Shown here one piece after another: positions 34,710-43,763 of a stretch of 64,000 bases of DNA (position 1 is the first letter of the stretch; each line of letters begins with the position of its first letter). Made by a program: the position numbers and the translations under genes. Origin of the DNA: Palsa-506 sp963707065 (GTDB lineage: Bacteria; Actinomycetota; Actinomycetes; Streptosporangiales; Streptosporangiaceae). The notes under the pieces are model-generated. The model was not told the origin of the DNA and searched no databases. It saw only the letters and a list, made by a program, of their open reading frames with translations. The DNA lies in the NCBI GenBank assembly GCA_963707065.1, contig CAVPPJ010000001.1, positions 19,566 through 83,565 on the forward strand. The letters run 5' to 3'.

Positions 34710-36296
34710 CTACTCGTGGACGTCGGCGGCAAGGTAGTGGCTGGTTTGCGGCCGCGGGTCGGATAGTGCCGCGGCGGCGTCGTGGTATTGCAGGTCGGTG
34801 CCGGTTTGCCGCTCCCGGTGCTGCCTTAGGTGCTCATCCCAGCTGGGGACGCCGAATAGCTCGATGAACAGGCGCGGGTTCTGGCCGTCTTGGTACAGGT
34901 CCCAGTCGGTTGCCCCGGTCCGCAGCCGTGACTGGCGCAGGCGGGCCATGGCCTGCAGGAACTGCTGCTCCTTTTCGGCGGCGATGGTGTAGGCGGTCCG
35001 CACCAGGACCAGTCCGTTGCCGCGGTCAGCGCTGATGAGCAGCTGCGGCTCGGGCCAGCGGACCAGGCTGCGGTCCATGTCTGCGACCTGGTGGAACGGC
35101 CAGAACCAGATGGTGGCCGCGCCGGCGGCCATGACGGCGGCGGAGATCAGGAAGGCGGGCACCAGCCCGGCAGTCCCGGCGATGACTCCCCAGATCACGG
35201 CGCCGGCTGCCTGGGCGCCGAACAGGACCATCTGGTACGCCGACAGGCCGCGGGCGCGGACCCACCTCGGCAGGAAGAGCTGCAGCGCGGCGTTGACGTT
35301 GGACAGGAAGGCTGTCCAGGCAGCACCGGCCGGCAGTAGCACGAGGATGGTGAGCGCGAGGTTGCGCGACAGCGCCACCACGACCAGGGTCGCCGCGTAG
35401 GTCAGGCTCGCGACGACCACCAGGGCGTTGGCCGACAGCCTCGCCCGGACCTGCGGCAGGATGAACGCGCCGCCGATGGCGCCGACCCCCAGGGCACCGA
35501 GCAGCACACCGTACCCGCCTGAACCCAGCCCGAGCCGGCGGGTGGCGATCAGGGGCAGCAGTGCCCACAGCGCGCTGGCCGGGACCAGGAACAGGGCCGC
35601 GCGCAGCAGGATGCGCTGCACGACGGGTGCGTGGCGGACGTACCGGCCGCCGGCCCGCAGCCCGGGGATGAACCGCTCGGGAGACGGCCGGGTCCCGCCC
35701 AGCTGGGGGTGGGAGGCCACCACGATCGCGTAGATCAGGAACGTCGCCGTGTTCAGGCCGAACACGGCCGCCACCCCGATCCGGGCGACCAGCAGCCCGG
35801 CGATCGCCGGGCCGATGGCGCGGGCCAGGTTGATGCTGATCGAGCCGAGCGCCGCGGCGGCCGGCACCTGCTCGCGCGGGACCATGTCGGGCACCAGCGA
35901 CTGGTAGGCGGGCGCGACCAGGATGGCGCCGGTGCCCAGCACGAAGGTGAACATGAGCAGCAGCGCTGGCGGCATCCGGTGCGCGGCGGTCAGCGCGGTG
36001 AGCGCCGCGCCGGCGGCGGCCATCCCGGCGAGCACCGCGACCAGCAGCCTGGCCCGGTCGAAAATGTCCGCCAGCACGCCGCCGACCAGCGCGAACAAGA
36101 CGGCGGGCAGCGTGGCAGCGGTCTGCACGAGCGAGACGAGGATGGCCGCGTGCGGGCCATGGACCACCAGCCACTGGGCGCCCACGGTCTGCATCCAGGT
36201 GCCCACATTGCTGACCAGCGCCGCGATCCACAGCGTCCGGAACAACCCGATACGCAACGGCGCCCAGGACAACGAAGCCGATCCCGAGCCAGCCAT
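34710..36296 (-). CDS. MFS transporter (MFS_3/EntS-like) with C-terminal ABM-like domain
   Basis: ATG 36296 is used; an upstream in-frame TTG would abut the GGGAG directly. Residues 1-400 carry 12 hydrophobic helices with ALVSNVGTWMQTVGAQWLVV, the loop motif LVGGVLADIFDRARLLV (MFS signature between helices 2 and 3) and VPDMVPREQVPAAAALGSIS. This is the PF05977-type exporter group. Residues ~415-528 are soluble and beta/alpha, resembling the dimeric antibiotic-biosynthesis-monooxygenase fold (VLVRTAYTIAAEKEQQFLQA, ATDWDLYQDGQNPRLFIELF). The domain pair is known in actinobacteria; the cargo is unknown. Divergent from the SDR gene. Confidence 0.85.
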   Translation of the reverse strand: MAGSGSASLSWAPLRIGLFRTLWIAALVSNVGTWMQTVGAQWLVVHGPHAAILVSLVQTAATLPAVLFALVGGVLADIFDRARLLVAVLAGMAAAGAALTALTAAHRMPPALLLMFTFVLGTGAILVAPAYQSLVPDMVPREQVPAAAALGSISINLARAIGPAIAGLLVARIGVAAVFGLNTATFLIYAIVVASHPQLGGTRPSPERFIPGLRAGGRYVRHAPVVQRILLRAALFLVPASALWALLPLIATRRLGLGSGGYGVLLGALGVGAIGGAFILPQVRARLSANALVVVASLTYAATLVVVALSRNLALTILVLLPAGAAWTAFLSNVNAALQLFLPRWVRARGLSAYQMVLFGAQAAGAVIWGVIAGTAGLVPAFLISAAVMAAGAATIWFWPFHQVADMDRSLVRWPEPQLLISADRGNGLVLVRTAYTIAAEKEQQFLQAMARLRQSRLRTGATDWDLYQDGQNPRLFIELFGVPSWDEHLRQHRERQTGTDLQYHDAAAALSDPRPQTSHYLAADVHE

Positions 36297-36546
36297 GCGG
36301 CGCTTCAACTCCCTGTGGATTGGGCCTTCGCGCCGATCCGGCTGGCGTCAGCCGCTAAGGCCAGTCTGGTTCATAAGCCCGGCCAGGCCGTGACACAGGC
36401 TCCTCCACGATCTGGCCGTTGTCCCAGCGAGCTACGGTACAGAAAATCCACCTCGAACGACCTCCCCGTGGCGGAATGTCTTGCCGTTTGGTCCGTGTAG
36501 CGCTGGAGTTGGCCCAATGTGCTGAGCGGAGTGGAATGATCGCCAC

Positions 36547-37302
36547 ATGCCAGTGGCGCATGGGCGGGTGGCTTTGGTGACGGGCAGCTCGCGGGGCCTG
36601 GGCGCGGTGATCGCGCGGCGTCTGGCCGGCGATGGCCTGGCCGTCGCGGTCAATGGCCGGCGCGGCGACGGGCCGGCCCGGGAGGTCGCCGGCAGCATCT
36701 GTGACGACGGCGGTATCGCCGAGGCTTTCGGCGCCGACGTCACCGATGAGCAGCAGGTTGCCAGACTGGTCGCCGCGATCACCAGCCGGCTCGGCCCAAT
36801 CGATGTGCTGGTGCTTAACGCCACCGGCCCGCAGCCCGAAGCCAGGGTGACCGAGGTGGCGTGGGCCGGCCACCTCGCTCAGCTGGACTTCTTCGTTAAG
36901 AGCCCGGTGCTGCTCGGCCGCGCGGTGCTGCCCGGGATGCAGGCACGGCGGTATGGCCGGATCGTGCACATCGACTCCGAGGCCGCCCACCGGCCGCCTC
37001 CCGGCAGCTCGGCCTATGCCACCGCCAAGAGCGCGCAGATAGGCCTGGCCCGCAGCTGGGCCCGCGAACTCGCTCCGTCCGGTATCACCGTGAACACGGT
37101 CGCACCCGGCTTCGTCCCCGTTGAGCGCCACGCCGACGTCCCCGACGACATCAGGGATGCCTATCTCGCCTCGGTGCCCGCCGGGCGGATGGGAACCCCC
37201 GGCGACATCGCCCACGCCGTGAGCTTCCTCGCCTCCGAAGGCGCCGGCTTCATCACCGGCCAGCGCATCATCGTCGACGGCGGACGCAGCCTCGGCAGCT
37301 GA
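36547..37302 (+). CDS. SDR-family NAD(P)-dependent oxidoreductase
   Basis: 251 residues, ATG 36547. The Rossmann motif TGSSRGLG is at residues 12-19, an N-A-T-G version of the NNAG motif is near residue 97 (LVLNATGP), the catalytic Tyr157-x-x-x-Lys161 lies in SSAYATAKSAQIGLA, and the C-terminal ITGQRIIVDGG is typical of classical FabG-like SDRs. The upstream catalytic Ser is probably in HIDSEAAH. Substrate unpredictable. Divergent from the exporter gene; 441 bp before the next gene, so probably monocistronic. Confidence 0.88.
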   Translation: MPVAHGRVALVTGSSRGLGAVIARRLAGDGLAVAVNGRRGDGPAREVAGSICDDGGIAEAFGADVTDEQQVARLVAAITSRLGPIDVLVLNATGPQPEARVTEVAWAGHLAQLDFFVKSPVLLGRAVLPGMQARRYGRIVHIDSEAAHRPPPGSSAYATAKSAQIGLARSWARELAPSGITVNTVAPGFVPVERHADVPDDIRDAYLASVPAGRMGTPGDIAHAVSFLASEGAGFITGQRIIVDGGRSLGS

Positions 37303-37743
37303 CAACCGCCCGGCACTGAAGGCGCAGGCGGGCATCTTGGACGGCGAGGCCACCGCGCTGAGCGCCAAGCCCGGCGGCAACGTCAGGTCGGCCGACGACA
37401 GACGTGATCACCATTGAGATAGCGGGCAACGTGGGGGCAGACCGATGTGGCCGGAGGTGCAGTCGTAGAGGGAGTCAATTCCGGCGGCGTTCGTGTCCGT
37501 GGCGATACCGTAGTGGTCGATGGCCTCAGCATCCGGGCCACGTACGGTGAGGCGATCATCCGAACCGCGTGAGCATCCTGTGTGCGTTCCTGTCGGCTGG
37601 ACCTGCAGGCCCGATGGTCCTGCGCAAGCAGGCCTGACGTCACGAACGGTCCCATGGCGCACATATGTGCACAAAGCGTGGAGCCTCGGCTGGCGCGATG
37701 CAGGTAGTACCCGCAACTAGCACACCCGGCAAGGGGGGGACCG
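37303..37743 (+). other. Intergenic region with one possible short coding remnant
   Basis: About 440 bp. The only coding-like stretch is 37447-37572 on the plus strand: 41 codons, GTG start, VAGGAVVEGVNSGGVRVRGD then TVVVDGLSIRATYGEAIIRT. It has an alternating, beta-helix-like pattern and no ribosome site; it may be the tail of a lost gene. The end of the region holds AAGGGGGG for the next gene. Confidence 0.3.
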
Positions 37744-38631
37744 ATGGCAGGTACGCAGGAGCCGGTTGCGGTGCTCGGCATCGGGGCGATGGGGCACGGG
37801 ATGGCGGCCAGTGCCTTGCGCGCTGGCATCCCGACGATCGTCTGGAATCGCAGGATGGAGGCGGCCCGGGACCTGGCTGAGCTCGGCGCGGAGGTCGCCG
37901 GGAGTGCCGCCGACGCGGCGCGGCGGGCCGCGATCGTGGTCACGATGGTGACCGACGCCGATGCCGTCCTCTCGATCGCACGGGACCACGGGATGCTCGC
38001 TGCTCTCGCCCCGGGCGCGATCTGGGCCCAGATGAGCACTATCGGCGTGGCGGGGATCGACCGTATCACGGCCATCGCCGCTGGTGAGCGTCCTGACGTG
38101 ATGCTCCTCGACGCGCCGGTGTCCGGAAGCAAGGATCCGGCCGGACGCGGCCAGCTGACGATCTTCGCGTCAGGGCCCGGCGAGGCGCGCGCGCGTGTCG
38201 CTCCGCTGTTCGACGCGCTCGGCCAGCGCACGATCTGGGTCGGCGAGGCCGGGGCCGGAACGCGGCTGAAGTTGGTGAACAACACCTGGCTCGCGTTCGC
38301 GGCGGAAGCGGTGGCCGCATCCGTGGCTCTTGCCCGCCGGCTGGGCCTTGACACCGAGACGGTGGTGGACGCGCTGGGCGGCGGCCCGCTGGTGTCCGCC
38401 TGGCAGGCAGCCAAGCTGCAACGGATCGCCCACGGCGACTTCTCGGCCCAGTTCGCGCTCTCGCTCGCGCTCAAGGATGTGCACCTCGCGCTGCAAGCAG
38501 CCGGCGACGACCGGTTCGCCGCCCTCGCCTGCCTGGCTGACGAATGGCAGCAGGCCGTTGATCAAGGTCTCGGCGAGCAGGACCTGACCGTCGTAACGCG
38601 CACGCTCGAAGAGCAGCAAGAAACACTATGA
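37744..38631 (+). CDS. 3-hydroxyisobutyrate dehydrogenase-like NAD(P) oxidoreductase
   Basis: 295 residues, ATG 37744 after AAGGGGGG. The N-terminal Rossmann motif is VLGIGAMGHGMAASALRAG. The substrate motif appears as DAPVSGSKDPAGRGQLTIFA, and the catalytic lysine is Lys176 in TRLKLVNNTWLAF. A C-terminal all-helical domain (VVDALGGGPLVSAWQAAKLQ, FALSLALKDVHLALQAAGDD) completes the beta-hydroxyacid dehydrogenase fold. It may act on a beta-hydroxyacid or as an imine reductase-like enzyme. Its stop overlaps the start of the truncated flavin-oxidoreductase gene (ATGA). Confidence 0.88.
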   Translation: MAGTQEPVAVLGIGAMGHGMAASALRAGIPTIVWNRRMEAARDLAELGAEVAGSAADAARRAAIVVTMVTDADAVLSIARDHGMLAALAPGAIWAQMSTIGVAGIDRITAIAAGERPDVMLLDAPVSGSKDPAGRGQLTIFASGPGEARARVAPLFDALGQRTIWVGEAGAGTRLKLVNNTWLAFAAEAVAASVALARRLGLDTETVVDALGGGPLVSAWQAAKLQRIAHGDFSAQFALSLALKDVHLALQAAGDDRFAALACLADEWQQAVDQGLGEQDLTVVTRTLEEQQETL

Positions 38632-38888
38632 CCCTGATCGGCTACACGATGATGTGCGAGCAGACGGGCCCGAAGCAGCTAGTGCGCGACGTCGCCCTCG
38701 CCGAACTAGCCGGCTTCGGCTTCGCGGTCATCAGCGACCACTACTTCCCGCGGCTGGAGGCGGACGCAGGCGAGCCGCTGGTAGCGAATACCAGCGCGTT
38801 CGGCCGCAACCAGGCCGCCTCTGACGCCGCGCTGGACCCATGTGACAGTGCCGCCGCCGGCTCAGGCAGTCGCCGCGAGCCGGGCTGA
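38628..38888 (+). pseudogene. LLM-class F420-dependent oxidoreductase, N-terminal remnant
   Basis: ATG 38628 overlaps the previous stop. Residues 1-45 (MTLIGYTMMCEQTGPKQLVR, ALAELAGFGFAVISDHYFP) are the first strands of luciferase-like F420 oxidoreductases. After that the sequence becomes unrelated (GRNQAASDAALDPCDS) and ends at 86 residues instead of ~320. The operon arrangement with the dehydrogenase was probably functional before the deletion. Confidence 0.65.
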
Positions 38889-39029
38889 CCGACTGGCACG
38901 GCCGCCCACGATCACCACTAAGCCGGGGCCCAGGCAGCCGCCGCAACGACAGGGGCACTGTTTGCGCGGCGGGCGAATGCGCGCTCAATGCCGTGTCTGA
39001 GGCGGGCCGTCGCTGCCTGCGCGGCCGGG

Positions 39030-40057
39030 CTAGTCACCGCCGGCGAGGCGGCGGTCGCGCTGCTGCACACCCATCTCGCCGTATGGATAGTCGGTTGGCT
39101 GCGGGTCGCTGGCCGCGTCAAGTGTCGCGGTTTCGGCGGGGCTGAGATGCAGGTCGGCGGCGCGAAGGTTGGTCTCGAGCTGCCCGGCCGTGCGGGCGCC
39201 GAGGATGGTGGAGGCCACCGCTGGCCGGTCGGTCACCCACGCCAGCGCGATCTCGGCCATGGACACGTCGCGCTGGTCGGCGATCTTCTGCACCGCGTCG
39301 ATGACGTCCCAGGTGCGCCGCGTGCCCCGCCTGTCATAGGCCTCCATGCCGCGGCCCGGGTCCTCGCCCAGGCGGGTGGCGCCGGACGGCCGCTGGCCGC
39401 GCTGGTACTTGCCCGACAGCCAGCCGCCGCCGAGCGGACTCCAGGTCAGCAGCCCCAGGCCCGCGTCCATCGCCGCAGGCACGATTTCCCACTCGATCTC
39501 CCGCACCAGCAGGCTGTACTGCGGCTGAAGCGTCACCGGCCCGGCGACACCGAGCGCCCGGGCCAGATGCACAGCCTTCGTCAACTGCCAGCCGGTAAAG
39601 TTCGACAGCCCCCAGTAGCAGATCTTGCCAGCGCGGGCAAACCCGTCGAGGGTACGCACCGTTTCCTCCAGCGGCGTCCACGGATCAAACGCATGAACCT
39701 GATACAGGTCAACCGCCTCGACGCCAAGCCGGCGCAGCGACGCGTCCAGCGCCCGGGTCAGATGCCGCGCGAACAACCCGGCACCGTTGGGAGAATCATC
39801 CAGCGGGAAGCGGCCCTTCGTGGCCAGTACCACCGGCTCAGTCATCTCGGCCGGCTGGCCAGCCAGCGGCCGATGATCTCCTCCGACCTACCGTCGCCGT
39901 GCACATCGGCCGTGTCGACCAACGTGCCGCCCGCCTCAACGAAACGGTCGAGCTGCTCATGCGCGACCGGCTCGTCAGCCTCCGCGCCGAAGGTCATGGT
40001 CCCAAGGCCAAGGGTCGACACCGCGCAGCCGCTATGCCCCAAAGTGCGATATTCCAT
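39030..40057 (-). CDS. Aldo/keto reductase, split by a frameshift
   Basis: The N-terminus from ATG 40057 (MEYRTLGHSGCAVSTLGLGT) contains the AKR motif GGTLVDTADVHGDGRSEEII and ends GRWLASRPR at 39842. The rest starts one frame over at 39845 (MTEPVVLATKGRFPL) and runs to 39030. It includes RLGVEAVDLYQVHAFDPWTP, GKICYWGLSNFTGWQL and STILGARTAGQLETNLRAAD. Adding one base in CGGCCGAGATG would give RPAEMTEPVVLATKG, the normal family sequence. Asp49 and the Tyr position (replaced by His in ADVHGDG) are unusual: most AKRs have DTADxY, so catalysis may be altered as well. Confidence 0.8.
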
Positions 40058-40313
40058 GATTCAACCTAAGCCATCTTCGACTTGGCGCCTGCCCCAGCAG
40101 GACCGCCCGGAGCACCTCCTGCGTGCCCTCCTCGCAGCCCCCGGCAACGGGCGTCTGCGGCGTCGGCTGACAGTCCACAGTCGCCATCGCCCGGTGCGAC
40201 GCGAGCCTGCTGGCCGGCCCGGCCTGGTCCACGATGTGCCCGAAGCCCAGCAGCTCGCCAGCACGGCGGTGAGCCGCGGGGCAGCACGAAGGATGCGAGC
40301 AGCAGACCGGCAT

Positions 40314-40508
40314 TTAAAGGCCAGGCCAAGGAGCTACCACATTGATCGGCTGATCGATCTTCACCCATCTCAGGACGGACGGCCCGACGACAATCCCGGC
40401 GGCGATCTCCACGACGACGCTTGGCAGCTTCACGCGCCGCAGGGACGCGGCCAGGATGGGCGCCGCGACCGCGATCGCGCTGATAATCAGCAGCCCATTG
40501 AAGCTCAT
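40314..40508 (-). pseudogene. CPA2/KefB-type antiporter N-terminal remnant
   Basis: ATG 40508 reads SFNGLLIISAIAVAAPILAA, then LRRVKLPSVVVEIAAGIVVG and PSVLRWVKIDQPINVVA before the sequence deteriorates and stops. This is the first helix pair of cation:proton antiporters-2. The other eleven or so helices are missing. The 250 bp between this stub and the aldo/keto reductase contain no recognisable gene. Confidence 0.55.
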
Positions 40509-40678
40509 GGGTCGCACGCCTTCAGGAGCGGCAACGCAGTCCGCTACTTTCTTCTATCGCCGCATGCCCGTCACCAGGCCGACCATGGGGATGACACCCG
40601 GCCCCGGTTGCCGCGTGCCTGATTGAGATCGGCCGGCTCGCGGGATCGGGGTCGCCGCGACCCGGCCAGGCAAACCCG

Positions 40679-40780
40679 CTACTGGGCGAGCCCGATCTGC
40701 TGCCTCTGCACAGCGGCGTCGTAGAAGGCGGAGATGACGATGAGCTGGTCGCCGTCCCACTTGGTGGTCTGGCCGAACTC
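40679..40780 (-). pseudogene. NTF2/SnoaL-like C-terminal remnant
   Basis: The minus strand into TAG 40679-40681 reads EFGQTTKWDGDQLIVISAFY then DAAVQRQQIGLAQ. This is the last strand and helix of an NTF2-like protein. Nothing upstream continues the frame. Confidence 0.4.
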
Positions 40781-40962
40781 TGTGCATGTGCGCGCCCGCA
40801 GGGCAGGAGGAGTTCTTCACCCTGGTCGGCCAGCTCGTCGCCACCCGGACTGAGGCGCCACCGCCGCTCGACGCCGACGCGCAGGCGGCCTTCATCACCA
40901 AGTCGAAGGCGCTGGCGCCCCAGTACGCGACCGAGTTGCTACCCCCGCCCGGCGCGGAATAA
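40779..40962 (+). pseudogene. Cupin-domain protein C-terminal remnant
   Basis: Codons into TAA 40960-40962 read PAGQEEFFTLVGQLVATRTE then APQYATELLPPPGAE. This resembles the tail of small actinobacterial cupins (EEFF...V..R...PPP......YGxELLPPP). No beta-barrel part remains. It abuts the oppositely oriented NTF2 stump, so the junction is a rearrangement scar. Confidence 0.4.
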
Positions 40963-41323
40963 GGAATGCCGAGATAACTTTCCATGCACACCCCAACTTC
41001 CGCTCACGCACGACCGGACGTCGGACGACCTGTCGCGCGCCCCAGACACTCGTTCGTGCGCGCCAAGTTCAAGCGAGGGCAAGATCGGTGTAGCCGCGCC
41101 GATCAGGCGGATATCGCACACCGCTCCAAGGCCGACGGTGACGCTCCGTCACGTAGTTGGTAGTCCTGTCGGACGCCCACGTCGCCCTGGACTGGTGTCG
41201 GGAGCATAAATCCGGGGGTGCGGGACAGGTCCCGCATTTCGGGCATGCTCTAAGGGTCAAGTCCGGTGCGTAGCCGCCGGCGTCCTGCTGGAGGGCCTGA
41301 GAATGCCCTGAATGGAGGCCGCG
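40963..41323. other. Upstream region of the ferritin-like gene
   Basis: About 360 bp with no gene; presumably contains the promoter for 41324. GGAGG occurs just before the start. Confidence 0.4.
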
Positions 41324-42616
41324 ATGACCGCCGAGCCGCCGCTGAAGGTGGAGAGCCGGGAAGAGCTTGTCTACCTCCTCGGCGAAGCCTGCGAGATCGA
41401 GCATGGCCTCATGTGCGAGTACCTGTACGCGCAGTTCTCGCTCAAGCGCAGCGCCGGCGAGGGCCTCACGCCTGAGCAACTCGTGCGGGTGCAGGCGTGG
41501 GAGGCCACGCTGATCGACGTCATCAAGCAGGAGATGCTGCACCTGGCGCTGGCTACCAACATCTTGACCGCTGTCGGCGCGGCGCCGCATTTCGAGCGCC
41601 CCAACCTGCCTATCTTGTCGCGCTGGTATCCGCCCGGAGTCCAGATCGCATTGCTGCCGCTCGGTGAGCGGGCACTGCGCCATTTCATGTATCTGGAGCG
41701 GCCGGAGCGAATGACGCTGGAGGACGCCGAGGGCTTCGCCGCGCAGCCGGACATTCAGCCCCTGGCCAGCATCGACCGGCCGGTCGCCGCTGTGCCCGAG
41801 CCATGGCAGACGGTGGGCCACCTGTACCGGGGGATCGAGGCCGGGCTCACCCGCCTGTGCGACCGCTACGGCGAGGACGCGGTTTTCATCGGGCCGCCAT
41901 GCGCGCAGGCCGTCACCGCGACCTTCGAGTGGAAGGAACTGACCGCCGTCACCGGCCTGGCCTCCGCGAGCCGGACGATCGAGCTGATCGTGGAGCAGGG
42001 CGAAGGTGCGCGGGGCGACTGGGTCAACTCGCACTTTGGCAAGTTCGTGGGGATCCTTGAGGACTTCCTCACCATGCAGGCGACTGACCCCAGCTTCAAC
42101 CCGGCGCGGCCGGTCGAGCCCGCCTACGTCCGGCTGCCATCCGACCTGGCGTCGGGAACCCTGATCGAGGACCGGGTCACAGCGCGGGTGGCCGACCTGT
42201 GCAACGGCCTGTACGAGGTGATGCTTCAGGTCCTGAGCCGGTACTACGTTCATCACGGCGAGACGCCCGCCGAGCTGGAGACCCTGGCCCGGACGGCGAA
42301 GCACCTGATGAACTGGGTGATGCGCCCGCTCGGCTCCGTTCTCACCTCCCTGCCGATCGGCCGCTCCGACCCCGGTCACACCGCCGGTCCGGCCTTTGAG
42401 ATCGTCCGGCCCGCCTACTTCATGCTGCCCCACCGCGAGCCCGCATGGAAGATCATCACTGAACGCCTCGATGTCCTGACCGAGACCTGCACCGCCCTCG
42501 CGCAAGAGCCGGGCCTCAGCACGCTCGGCGACCTCGCGGCCAAACTGGACTCGATGGCCGGAGACGTGCGCAAGCACCTGGACGAGCGCGCCAGCGCGGC
42601 TTTGGGCCGCGTTTAG
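41324..42616 (+). CDS. Ferritin-like domain protein (VioB/PF12902-type)
   Basis: ATG 41324 is chosen over the in-frame ATG at 41312, because GGAGG lies six bases before it. Residues ~10-200 contain the ferritin-like four-helix core with iron-ligand-type motifs EIEHGLMCEYLYAQFSL and the matching ATLIDVIKQEMLHLALATNI. The C-terminal half adds further helices (VADLCNGLYEVMLQVLSRYY, TAKHLMNWVMRPLGSVLTSL). The family includes the oxygenase-like region of VioB and similar indole-dimer synthases, but many members stand alone. Here there are no pigment genes nearby, so substrate and role are open. Confidence 0.75.
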   Translation: MTAEPPLKVESREELVYLLGEACEIEHGLMCEYLYAQFSLKRSAGEGLTPEQLVRVQAWEATLIDVIKQEMLHLALATNILTAVGAAPHFERPNLPILSRWYPPGVQIALLPLGERALRHFMYLERPERMTLEDAEGFAAQPDIQPLASIDRPVAAVPEPWQTVGHLYRGIEAGLTRLCDRYGEDAVFIGPPCAQAVTATFEWKELTAVTGLASASRTIELIVEQGEGARGDWVNSHFGKFVGILEDFLTMQATDPSFNPARPVEPAYVRLPSDLASGTLIEDRVTARVADLCNGLYEVMLQVLSRYYVHHGETPAELETLARTAKHLMNWVMRPLGSVLTSLPIGRSDPGHTAGPAFEIVRPAYFMLPHREPAWKIITERLDVLTETCTALAQEPGLSTLGDLAAKLDSMAGDVRKHLDERASAALGRV

Positions 42617-43112
42617 CCACACCCAATGGACCGCTCCCAGTGCGCAACCTGCGCGCGACCTCCGAGCACCGGCAGCCGACCGTCACTGAACGCCGGATAA
42701 GGGCACAACAGAACCACGCTGGGCACGCCGACGACACAGCCGCTCCCGAATCGGCAGGTGCAGCGCACCCCAGGCTTCATTCCGTCTGTCAGTCTCGGTT
42801 AACAAGCTGGCTGTCGAACCCGAACCCGAAGAGCCTTGACAGGACATATGAGCATCGATCTGGCCCACCCGGAGGATGGGTACCAGGGCCCAGCCGCGTG
42901 TCTCACTGCATTGCTGATCACGAATGGAGATGCTGGCCTCTGCATAAGGGTGCACTGAGGGAACTCGCTCACATCGGCATGACCGGTCGGCTCGACGGGC
43001 TACCAGGCCACATTCCCGATCCTGTTATCGACTCACGACGTCCGCCGGCGCGGCAGTCGCCAACAGGCTGACTTGAACACGGGCCTGTACCGCACGGTGC
43101 TGCGTCGAGTTG
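42617..43112. other. Intergenic region before the right repeat
   Basis: About 500 bp with no supported gene. Frames on both strands give only low-complexity, low-likelihood peptides. It may be the tail of decayed element DNA. Confidence 0.4.
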
Positions 43113-43427
43113 TCTCCCGGCGGCTGACCCCGGAGCCCTCGCGGCCGGACATCGGGCACACGGCCATCGATCGCTCCCGGGTCGCCATGGCCGGGGGAGT
43201 AGCGAGTTTCAGGCTGGCGTTCGTGTTCGTTGAAGGTTAGCGGTGCTAACGAAGTGGGGGAGCCAAACGGGGAGCCAACGTCCACCGGCATGAGGCCACA
43301 TCAGGCCACGTCCAGCCACAGTCGTGGCTGGCAAATGCCACACCGGGCCACGTGCAGCCACGTCCAGCGACGGTACGTCCTCGCCTTACAAGCGAGGGGC
43401 CGCAGGTTCGAACCCTGCTGCGCCCAC
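43113..43427. repeat. ~300-bp direct repeat, copy 2 (right end of the putative element)
   Basis: Parallel to 17143-17440: CATCGATCGCTCCCGGGTCG, GTTAGC-GGT-GCTAAC (43236-43250), two tandem GGGGAGCCAA units, GGCCAC-type arm motifs (43293-43370) and the tRNA 3' half. Copy 2 keeps more canonical GGCCACGT motifs than copy 1. Confidence 0.75.
43380..43427 (+). repeat. Attachment-site core, second tRNA-Val(TAC) 3' half
   Basis: Identical over 48 bases to 17393-17440 and followed by C rather than T. No tRNA 5' half precedes it. Confidence 0.7.
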
Positions 43428-43507
43428 CTGTTATCGCAGGCCAGCGGCATGTTGTGAGCTTGAGATGATCGTTAAGGAGCAACCGGGGAGCCAACCGGGG
43501 AGCCAAA

Positions 43508-43623
43508 GTTGATGGTGACGGCCCGGCAGGACTGCACCTGCAGGGCACCTTCCAGCCAGTGATCCTCAACGTCAGCAAGGCCGATGGCACCTACTCGATC
43601 CAGTCCCACTTTGGCTCCTGACA
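43508..43623 (+). pseudogene. Orphan 3' gene tail (copy 1)
   Basis: Codons into TGA read GLHLQGTFQPVILNVSKADG then TYSIQSHFGS. A near-identical tail lies at 48880-48994. The 5' part of the gene is absent at both sites. Both tails begin right after GGGGAGCCAAAGTTGA, so the breakpoint is shared. Confidence 0.5.
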
Positions 43624-43629
43624 AAGTGG
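43606..43629 (+). terminator. Hairpin spanning the stop codon of the orphan tail
   Basis: CCACTTTG-GCTCCTGA-CAAAGTGG, perfect 8-bp stem; the loop contains the TGA stop. Conserved with 48977-49000. Confidence 0.5.
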
Positions 43630-43763
43630 CCTGACTGGCCGGTGGTCCGCGTGCGCGAGCCTCTCGCGGTTCAGTTCATTGGCGAGATGGTGAAGGGTTT
43701 GCGTGGCGATTCACATCTCTTTCCTGTTCCTGGATGGTTTGGTGGCGGGTTGTGGGACGGCTC

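Noticed and set aside
35026..36231. 401-codon minus-strand open frame in a second frame of the MFS gene
   Set aside because: Same strand but another frame of a complete, motif-bearing transporter; composition is Arg/Ala/Gly only.
38988..40622. 544-codon plus-strand open frame
   Set aside because: It is antisense to the aldo/keto reductase, whose motifs are clear on the minus strand.
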